64,000 nucleotides of DNA from Tunicatimonas pelagia (GTDB taxonomy: Bacteria > Bacteroidota > Bacteroidia > Cytophagales > Cyclobacteriaceae), in the NCBI RefSeq assembly GCF_030506325.1, contig NZ_CP120683.1, positions 4,229,001-4,293,000 of the forward strand, written 5' to 3'. Shown in pieces: positions 57,816-64,000 of this stretch. A program made the translations under genes and the position numbers. Position 1 is the stretch's first letter. The number at the start of each line of letters is the position of its first letter. The notes under the pieces are model-generated. The model saw only the letters and a list, made by a program, of their open reading frames with translations. It searched no databases and was not told the DNA's origin.

Positions 57816-59531
57816 ATGCTACGAACCTTACCTTGCCTTCTCTTATCAGTTCTATTATTTAATTTAAGTTGCCAGCAGCAAAATCCGGCTGATCTGGTCA
57901 TCCACAACGGAGTGATTTACACCGTGAACGATGCCCAACCCCAGGCTGAGGCTGTTGCCGTAGTGGGCAGCAAAATTGCTTTTGTTGGTAGCGCAGCCGA
58001 AGTGAAAAATTGGATCGGTGAGGAAACCAAAGTATTAGATCTTGAGGGAAAGACAATGACTCCCGGCTTTATTGAAGGGCACGCCCACTTTCTGGGCGTA
58101 GGTGAAAATAAGATGAGCCTAGACTTATTAGCTGTCCGTAGTTTTGAAGAAGTAGCCGCTATGGTAGCCGAAGCCGCCGAGAAGGCGCGTCCAGGAGTGT
58201 GGATTACCGGACGGGGGTGGCATCAGGATAAATGGGACTCGTTGCCCGGCGAAATGATTCAGGGTTTCCCCACCCATGATTTGTTAAGTGAGGCCGCCCC
58301 GGATAATCCGGTGTACCTACGCCACGCCAGCGGTCACGCCGCTATTGCTAACCAGAAAGCAATGGATTTGGCCGGAATAGCGAATATTAAACAAGAGGGA
58401 GCCCAGATTGGTCAAGTAGCCGGAGGCGAAGTATTCCGCGATGAGCTGGGAAATCCTACCGGCGTATTCAACGAAAACGCGATGGGATTGGTCACCCAAC
58501 ACATTCCGACCCGTACCCTGGAAGGTTATATACGAGCGGCTGAGCTGGCGATGGAGGAATGCTTGATGCACGGTATCACCAGTTTTCACGATGCCGGTAT
58601 TACCCAAGATGTGGTTCAGTTATACAAACAATTAGCGGAAGAAGGTAAGCTAAAAGTCCGCCTTTACGCAATGCTCAGTGGGCGCGATAGCACGCTGTTG
58701 AAACAGTATTATGAGTCGGGGCCGGAGATCGGGTTAGGTAATAACTTTCTGACCATTCGTAGTATTAAACTGTACACTGACGGTGCCCTTGGTTCGCGGG
58801 GGGCATGGCTATTAGAAGAATACGCCGATATGCCCGGGCAGTTTGGCCACGAAACTACTCCAGTTCCTGTAATTGGCAAAATTGCCAATCAGGGATTACA
58901 ATACGGCTTTCAGGTATGCTCCCATGCTATTGGCGACCGGGCCAACCGCGAGGTGCTTGACCAGTACGAAGCTGCCATCGAACAGTTTCCCGAAAAAGCG
59001 AAAGATCATCGTTACCGTATTGAGCACGCCCAACACATCAGTGCTGTCGATATTCCCCGCTTTGGTGAATTAGGAGTAATTCCCGCCATGCAAGCCGTGC
59101 ATATGGCTTCGGACCGCCCGTGGGCGATTGAACGGCTGGGAAAAGAGCGGATTGAAGAAGGTGCTTATGTCTGGCGCAAACTAACTGACTCGGGAGCTAT
59201 TATCGTGAATGGTACCGATGCGCCGGTAGAACCGATTGCTCCGTTGGCAAGCTTCTACGCTTCGGTAGCCCGTAAAACGCTAAAATGCGAACCCGAAGGC
59301 GGCTACGAACCCGGCCAACGTATGAGTCGGGAGGAAGCCCTTAAAACTTATACTTGGAATGCTGCCTACGGGGCGTTTGAAGAAGACATAAAAGGTTCGA
59401 TTGAAGTGGGCAAATTGGCCGATTTTGCGGTTTTCTCTCAAGACATTATGCAAGTACCCGAAGATGAGATTCTAACTACGGAAGTAGATTATACGATTGT
59501 GGATGGAAAGGTGGCTTACGCAAGGGAATAA
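57816..59531 (+). CDS. amidohydrolase family protein (Amidohydro_3/YtcJ-like), lipoprotein
   Basis: 571 residues. A signal peptide with lipobox NLSC (about C20) is followed by ADLVIHNGVIYTVNDAQPQAEAVAV. The metal motif is GFIEGHAHF, and later motifs are ITSFHDAG, KLYTDGALGSRGAWLLE, VCSHAIGDRANREVLDQYE, YRIEHAQHI and the catalytic NGTDAPVEP. The C-terminal ADFAVFSQDIMQVP is the usual tail. The family hydrolyses amides or formamides with a two- or one-metal TIM barrel; here it would act outside the inner membrane. The substrate is unknown. Confidence 0.93.
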   Translation: MLRTLPCLLLSVLLFNLSCQQQNPADLVIHNGVIYTVNDAQPQAEAVAVVGSKIAFVGSAAEVKNWIGEETKVLDLEGKTMTPGFIEGHAHFLGVGENKMSLDLLAVRSFEEVAAMVAEAAEKARPGVWITGRGWHQDKWDSLPGEMIQGFPTHDLLSEAAPDNPVYLRHASGHAAIANQKAMDLAGIANIKQEGAQIGQVAGGEVFRDELGNPTGVFNENAMGLVTQHIPTRTLEGYIRAAELAMEECLMHGITSFHDAGITQDVVQLYKQLAEEGKLKVRLYAMLSGRDSTLLKQYYESGPEIGLGNNFLTIRSIKLYTDGALGSRGAWLLEEYADMPGQFGHETTPVPVIGKIANQGLQYGFQVCSHAIGDRANREVLDQYEAAIEQFPEKAKDHRYRIEHAQHISAVDIPRFGELGVIPAMQAVHMASDRPWAIERLGKERIEEGAYVWRKLTDSGAIIVNGTDAPVEPIAPLASFYASVARKTLKCEPEGGYEPGQRMSREEALKTYTWNAAYGAFEEDIKGSIEVGKLADFAVFSQDIMQVPEDEILTTEVDYTIVDGKVAYARE

Positions 59532-59626
59532 ATCTAAACCTCTTATTCTATAGGAAATTGCTATATTGTAGTAGTCGCCTATCGTAAGTCCGTGTACGGC
59601 AACCATACTTTTTACCCCGAAACGCT

Positions 59627-60967
59627 ATGACACGCCACCTATCATTTCACCCTTGCTATTGTCTTTATCTACTTATTGTTGTCCTTTTCTCCTGCCGAGC
59701 CGATGACGAAGTTAAGCTTGACCCGGAAGTAGTTTCTTTATTATCCTCGCTCGAGCAAGAAATAGTATCTTTAGACAATAATCCACTGGTTTGGGGCGAT
59801 GATGATCTTACTTTTCTTGATGCGGTTGCCGATAAGCCTATCATCGGTTTAGGGGAATCCACCCACGGAACCGCGGAGTTCTTCAATGCCAAGCGTCGTA
59901 TATTCCGATACTTGGTGGAGAATCACGATTACAAAGTATTTGCCTTTGAAGCCGATTTTGGCGAATCATTATTTTTGGAGGAAGCGGTTCAACAGGGACT
60001 AAAGAGTCAGATTCGGTCGCTCATGTCCGAGAAAATGCACTTTTGGACATGGCGCACCCGGGAAGTTCGCAACCTGTTGGAATGGATGAGTGAATATAAT
60101 GTCGGAAAATCAGAAGAAGATAAAGTACACTATATGGGGGTAGACTGTCAGTTTAACACCTACCACCCTCAACTGCTCAATCAGTATTTACAGGCTGCTG
60201 ACGCTTCCTTTTTGGAGCTTTCGGGTGAAGTACTTTCAAAAGTAAAAGCTGATTCTGAAGACAGATTTGAAGGGTATTCTTCCGAAGATTTTACTATCTA
60301 CCTTGGCCAGATTGATGCGCTGCAAGATTCAATGATTACTCATCAGGATGCTCTTATTGCAGCAACCTCCGAAAAAGAATTTGAGCTTAATTTGAGGCTA
60401 CTAAGATTAACCCGACAAGTCTCAGAGGTAAGGTACTACCGAAGTATTGAAGACTATTCAGTGAATTACCGAGATAAGTACATGGCCGAAAATACCGCCT
60501 GGATGCTAGATTATTTCGAGGGTGATAAAGTGGTTCTGTGGGCACACAATGCTCATATTGCCAATGATCCAAACTACGGATCGGGATCAATTGGGCACTA
60601 CTTATTACAAGAGCTTCCTAATGATTACTCGACGGTTGGGTTTATGTTTGCCCAAGGTAGTTTCACTGCAGTAGGTTTTGAGGGTAATCAATCTACCGGT
60701 TTGAAAGAACATACTATTAGTGAACAGCCTCAAGAGGAATCACTAATTGAAGTATTCCACAACACCAATAGTTCAGCATTTGCTGTACGTATGAGTGACT
60801 TGCAGAAATATACTGAATGGAATGATTTCTTTAACGAGGGTACGCGGTACTTATCAATAGGGTCAGGATTCAACGATCAACCAGAAGATTATTACCGTAG
60901 CTTTCATCCTAGTTTATACGATCAGATTATTTACTTTGATAATACTACTGCTTCTCAGCTATTTTAG
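59627..60967 (+). CDS. erythromycin esterase-like protein, lipoprotein
   Basis: 446 residues. A signal peptide ends at VLFSC (lipid Cys about residue 23) and is followed by an acidic patch. The esterase core has IIGLGESTHGTAEFFNAKRRIFRYLVE (catalytic Glu/His), FAFEADFGESLFLEEAV, FWTWRTREVRNLLEWMSEYN, MGVDCQ and VVLWAHNAHIAN. EreA/EreB open macrolide lactones, but most chromosomal homologues, including those in Bacteroidota, have other unknown substrates. Resistance should not be assumed. The gene starts 95 bp after the amidohydrolase and could be co-transcribed. Confidence 0.9.
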   Translation: MTRHLSFHPCYCLYLLIVVLFSCRADDEVKLDPEVVSLLSSLEQEIVSLDNNPLVWGDDDLTFLDAVADKPIIGLGESTHGTAEFFNAKRRIFRYLVENHDYKVFAFEADFGESLFLEEAVQQGLKSQIRSLMSEKMHFWTWRTREVRNLLEWMSEYNVGKSEEDKVHYMGVDCQFNTYHPQLLNQYLQAADASFLELSGEVLSKVKADSEDRFEGYSSEDFTIYLGQIDALQDSMITHQDALIAATSEKEFELNLRLLRLTRQVSEVRYYRSIEDYSVNYRDKYMAENTAWMLDYFEGDKVVLWAHNAHIANDPNYGSGSIGHYLLQELPNDYSTVGFMFAQGSFTAVGFEGNQSTGLKEHTISEQPQEESLIEVFHNTNSSAFAVRMSDLQKYTEWNDFFNEGTRYLSIGSGFNDQPEDYYRSFHPSLYDQIIYFDNTTASQLF

Positions 60968-61133
60968 TAGTAATTGCCATAGACTATTTATCAACCCTAC
61001 TTACAATTAGCTTCATTCCTAACAGGTAGTCCATTCACCCCAGCTTTCCGACGGTTCACCTGATCTTCTCGGCGTAGCAGTACTCAATCTAGCATCTTTG
61101 TAGCGTACCCAGTTATCCAAATCTCTTTACGCT

Positions 61134-62000
61134 ATGAAAAGACTATTCTGTATTCTCATACTGATCTTTGCTTGGGTCAGCCTATTTTTTTCATCGTTAT
61201 ATGCTCAAAGTTCCGCTACTCAAACCGTTCGCGGGCAGATTGTGGATGCTCAGTCAGACTTTCCCTTAACCGGGGTCAATGTGATTGTGCTAGACATTTC
61301 GCTGGAAGAAAATGTGCTGATGGGCGAAGAGGTTATTATCACCGCTGAGTCAGACAAAACAGCTACCAATAATGAGCTAGCAACGGTGAGTTCGCGCTCA
61401 TTCAACCTGGAAGAAACCGGACGCTACGCTGGTTCTCGCAATGATCCGGCTCGGATGGCAGCTAACTTCGCCGAAGTGGTCGTGAATAGTGACGATCGTA
61501 ACGATATTATTCGCGGGAACTCACTATCAGGGCTACTCTGGGGGCTAGAAGGCATCAACCCTAACCCCAGTCACTACGGTTCGCTAAGCTCTACTGGAGG
61601 CCCAGTCAGTATGCTTAACTACAACGTATTGGATAAATCGGATTTCTTGATTGGAGCTTTCCTAGCGGAATACGGCAATGCCTTAGCCGGAGTATTTGAT
61701 TTACAGTTACGCGGGGGCAATACCGAGAAGCGGGAGTTTTTAGGTCAAGTTGGTTTCAACGGTTTTGAACTCGGTATGGAGGAACCGTTTAGCAAAAAGT
61801 CTAAAGCCTCCTACATTGCTAATTATCGCTACTCAACGCTGGGGGCATTTCAAGCTTTGGGGGTAAACTTCGGCACCGGAGCCGCTACCCCGGAGTACCA
61901 GGATTTGACCTTCAAAGTAGACATACCCACTAAAAAGGCAGGGTATTTTACCATGTTCGGCATTGGTGGGGTAAATAGTATTGACTTACTGAGTAGCTAG
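61134..62000 (+). pseudogene. truncated, decayed TonB-dependent receptor
   Basis: 288 residues against about 800-900 for the family. The signal peptide and start of the carboxypeptidase-like N-terminal domain (VRGQIVDAQSDFPLTGVNVIVLD) run directly into ISLEENVLMGEEVIITAE, so about 40 residues of that domain are missing. The plug follows with changes at conserved places: NDIIRGNS for the usual NDIIIRGNS, and EGINPNPSHYG for EGI-IPNP. The barrel stops after about 80 residues (IDLLSS). The comparisons rest on memory of the family. The remaining frame is open, so recent loss or a retained fragment are both possible. Confidence 0.82.
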
Positions 62001-62100
62001 GTGGCGGTTCATAGAGCATTGCTACACCTATTTTTCGTAACTGTGGATTGGGCACTGCGCGCTGCTATCTATTAACTATAACATTTAAACTTTATCTATC

Positions 62101-62793
62101 ATGAAATATATTATCTTTTTCTTAACTATTGTATCAATAATGGGCTACCAAAACAGTGTAGCCCAGAACCCTCTTTCACAGAATACGCAAGTGGAGGTGA
62201 ACGTAGGTTGGGTAACCCCCTTCTTACAGAGCGGTAGCGAACTCATGCGAGCCGAGAACTTACGAGATAACGGCCAAAGTTACTTTGCCGGAGAAGACGG
62301 CAACCGCCGGGAGGTAGGTGACTACTCCTCGCTAAGTGGCATCAGTTTTGGCATCGGCTTCTACAAACCTACGAAAGTGAAGGGGCTTATGCTGGGTGCC
62401 GTAGTACGCAACGCCCAAACTGGTTCAACTCCGGAACAGGGTGAAGAGGCAGAAGCCTACTATTTCAACTTTCTGACCGCCGGTGCTGCTGCCAAATATT
62501 ACCCTTTTACTGAGAACAATCTCTTCTTGCGGGGCGAAGTAGGCCTGGGTGCCGTGTGGACCAAGAACCGTTTTTTAGCCGAAGGTCGCGATCAGCAGTT
62601 TTTTCACCAGTTCGGTATTGGTAGTGCCGGAAGTATCGGGCTCGGCTACACATTTACCCCCTTCAAGAACAGTACCGCTATAGAGTTACAAACCGTCTAC
62701 CAGCAGCTAAGCACTCGGGTAGAAGTTAACGGTATTGGTGATGACACGTGGCGGTTCGGCGCCCTCAATATAGGCGCAACCATCATATTCTAA
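62101..62793 (+). CDS. outer-membrane beta-barrel protein, small
   Basis: 230 residues. The signal peptide is MKYIIFFLTIVSIMGYQNSVAQ. The rest is alternating beta-strand sequence (VEVNVGWVTPFLQSGSELM; ISFGIGFYKP; AGAAAKYYPFTENNLFLRGEVGLGAVW; SIGLGYTF) ending in NIGATIIF. It resembles eight-stranded OmpA/OmpX-like barrels. The usual C-terminal Phe is present. It overlaps nothing and is followed 11 bp later by the DUF2306 gene. Confidence 0.75.
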   Translation: MKYIIFFLTIVSIMGYQNSVAQNPLSQNTQVEVNVGWVTPFLQSGSELMRAENLRDNGQSYFAGEDGNRREVGDYSSLSGISFGIGFYKPTKVKGLMLGAVVRNAQTGSTPEQGEEAEAYYFNFLTAGAAAKYYPFTENNLFLRGEVGLGAVWTKNRFLAEGRDQQFFHQFGIGSAGSIGLGYTFTPFKNSTAIELQTVYQQLSTRVEVNGIGDDTWRFGALNIGATIIF

Positions 62794-62804
62794 TACAAGA
62801 AACT

Positions 62805-63464
62805 ATGCCCCGTAACCTAAAAACTACTGCCTGGCGACTGATTTGTATCTCCAGTCTCACTGTTTCGCTCTACCCGTTGTATTATCTGTTGGCTAATCAG
62901 CCGGTAGGTCTACTAATGCATAAGTCGGGTGAGCTGCTGGTGAGCACAACGTGGAACATTGCATTTTACAGCCATATTTGCCTGGGTGGGGTAGCTTTGG
63001 CGGTAGGCTGGATGCAATTTGTTAAAAGCCTGCGTCAGTTGCATCCGTCAGCACATGGCACTGTAGGTATCGTATACGCGGTAGCTGTCTTGATTAGCGG
63101 ACTGAGCGGCATATACATTGCCCAATCGGCTAACGGTGGCCTAATCAGTGGATTGGGGTTTGCTACGCTGGGCATTGCCTGGCTAGCTACTACCGGAGCG
63201 GGCTGCTACTACATTATTCGGGGTAAAGTGGTTCAGCATCGGGCAATGATGACCTACAGCTACGCACTCTGTCTGGCTGCGGTTACGCTTAGAATCTTAC
63301 TACCACTACTTATAATACTTTTTGGCGAGTTTGTTACTGCCTACCGGGTGGTGGCGTGGTTGTGTTGGCTACCCAATCTGGGGATTGCGTACTTGATACA
63401 AGATCGATCGCACCCCAAAGAATCATATCCAATAATTATTTACCAGACGAAAAATTCAATTTAA
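62805..63464 (+). CDS. DUF2306 membrane protein
   Basis: 219 residues from the ATG at 62805; an in-frame ATG at 62748 lies inside the barrel gene and is unlikely. It has about five to six membrane helices, with FYSHICLGGVALAVGWMQFVKSLRQLHPSAHGTVGIVYAVAVLISGLSGIYIAQ and VVQHRAMMTYSYALCLAAVTLRILLPLL, the DUF2306 pattern. Conserved His residues (SHIC, HPSAHG, QHRAMM) suggest heme or metal binding. Function not established. Confidence 0.87.
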   Translation: MPRNLKTTAWRLICISSLTVSLYPLYYLLANQPVGLLMHKSGELLVSTTWNIAFYSHICLGGVALAVGWMQFVKSLRQLHPSAHGTVGIVYAVAVLISGLSGIYIAQSANGGLISGLGFATLGIAWLATTGAGCYYIIRGKVVQHRAMMTYSYALCLAAVTLRILLPLLIILFGEFVTAYRVVAWLCWLPNLGIAYLIQDRSHPKESYPIIIYQTKNSI

Positions 63465-63483
63465 CCCTTTAAACATTAGACTT

Positions 63484-64000
63484 ATGAAATCGAACATTGT
63501 AGTATGGGTACTGTTACTCCCTTTTATTTTTACAGCCTGCTCTGAAGATGATGATGGCCTCGGGCAGCCTAAGATTAATTCTACCAGCGATGTAGTTACT
63601 GAGCTACAAGGTACCTGGAGTAGCGACGGTATATTAGAGTTCCCGATTGACGCACCAGGATCGCCCTTTGCGGTTGTGTATCAGACTGAGACTTTTACGT
63701 TCACGGATACGCTTAATACTATAAACGTAAGCATATTTGCCGACGAAGGCCTGACGACTCCCGTATTGAATTATCGATCAACCGGGCCGTTTACGATACT
63801 GGGAACAAGCTCGAGTTTTGAGAAAACCTGGGAGGCTGACTTTGCCAATACCGAACAATCGCTCGAGATCTTACTTGACAACCGGCAACTACTCGATGCC
63901 CTGGGTTTTTCGGCTTGTGGTATCACTGAAGCCAACGTCGTTTACGACATCACCGACGGGTGTAGCATTTTTCCCGGGATTGATGAATGTATAGAACAAG
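63484..64000 (+). CDS. lipoprotein, 5' part (runs off the window)
   Basis: 172 complete codons with no stop before the window ends. It starts MKSNIVVWVLLLPFIFTAC, and the lipid cysteine (C19) is followed by SEDDD, the acidic pattern of surface-exposed Bacteroidota lipoproteins. The rest is beta-rich (VTELQGTWSSDGILEF; YQTETFTFTDTLNTINVSIFAD). The opening ELQGTW resembles lipocalin-like lipoproteins. The 19-bp gap suggests co-transcription with the DUF2306 gene. Confidence 0.8.
   Translation, partial: MKSNIVVWVLLLPFIFTACSEDDDGLGQPKINSTSDVVTELQGTWSSDGILEFPIDAPGSPFAVVYQTETFTFTDTLNTINVSIFADEGLTTPVLNYRSTGPFTILGTSSSFEKTWEADFANTEQSLEILLDNRQLLDALGFSACGITEANVVYDITDGCSIFPGIDECIEQ

Noticed and set aside
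59627-60967. Macrolide resistance gene
   Set aside because: The erythromycin-esterase fold is common in chromosomes with other roles; nothing here indicates a mobile resistance context.

Overview
The window looks like a chromosome segment of a Bacteroidota member, most likely a free-living (marine-type) Cytophagales. The evidence is a large protein with a type IX secretion C-terminal sorting domain, several lipoproteins with an acidic patch after the lipid cysteine, a DUF2851 protein, a TolQ/TolR/TonB cluster with a SPOR protein, very long FtsX-type ABC permeases, a DASH cryptochrome, and TTTG/TAnnTTTG promoters in place of the usual -35/-10 boxes. Shine-Dalgarno sequences are scarce. I see no rRNA, tRNA, CRISPR array, insertion sequence or phage.

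Layout: 1-3.3 kb holds the end of an unidentified gene, an ECF sigma factor, a secreted sulfatase and a small STAS-like protein. 3.7-8.3 kb is an envelope energy-transduction cluster (outer-membrane barrel, SPOR protein, TolQ/ExbB, TolR/ExbD, TonB). 8.4-12.3 kb holds an orphan NarL-type response regulator, a DUF2851 protein, a polytopic membrane protein and a small unknown. 12.7-23 kb is a polysaccharide region: two glycosyltransferases flank a PaaK/CapK-like adenylate-forming enzyme, followed by a surface-lipoprotein polysaccharide lyase and two heparinase II/III-type proteins, one without and one with a signal peptide. 23.6-31.2 kb is housekeeping: antiporter, a SerB-SerA fusion, MscS channel, CRY-DASH, a cytochrome b-like protein, a 53-residue membrane microprotein and YihY/BrkB. 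31.3-34.6 kb is a 1090-residue PA14-repeat T9SS cargo protein. 35-46 kb holds a thioesterase, 3-hydroxyanthranilate dioxygenase, two tandem DUF547 proteins, an outer-membrane protein with an FAD oxidoreductase and a membrane polyferredoxin, a YccF protein, a frameshifted PPC-repeat lipoprotein and an alkaline phosphatase. 46.4-54 kb is an operon of three paralogous double-length ABC permeases without an ATPase. 55-64 kb carries a GH78-type rhamnosidase, an amidohydrolase, an erythromycin-esterase homologue, a decayed TonB-dependent receptor, a small barrel protein, a DUF2306 membrane protein and the start of another lipoprotein.

The most interesting non-coding signal is a family of AT-rich palindromic spacers built from short words such as AATGATTA. 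They fill at least six gene junctions (eight with divergent versions) and include perfect 19-bp arms at two places in the ABC-permease operon. Other points of note are a 7-bp stem ending exactly at the AUG of the lyase lipoprotein, a one-base frameshift that can be placed by internal repeat homology, paired dyads upstream of the permease operon, and a near-identical 433-bp duplication inside the PA14 gene. I found no clearly new defence or mobile system.
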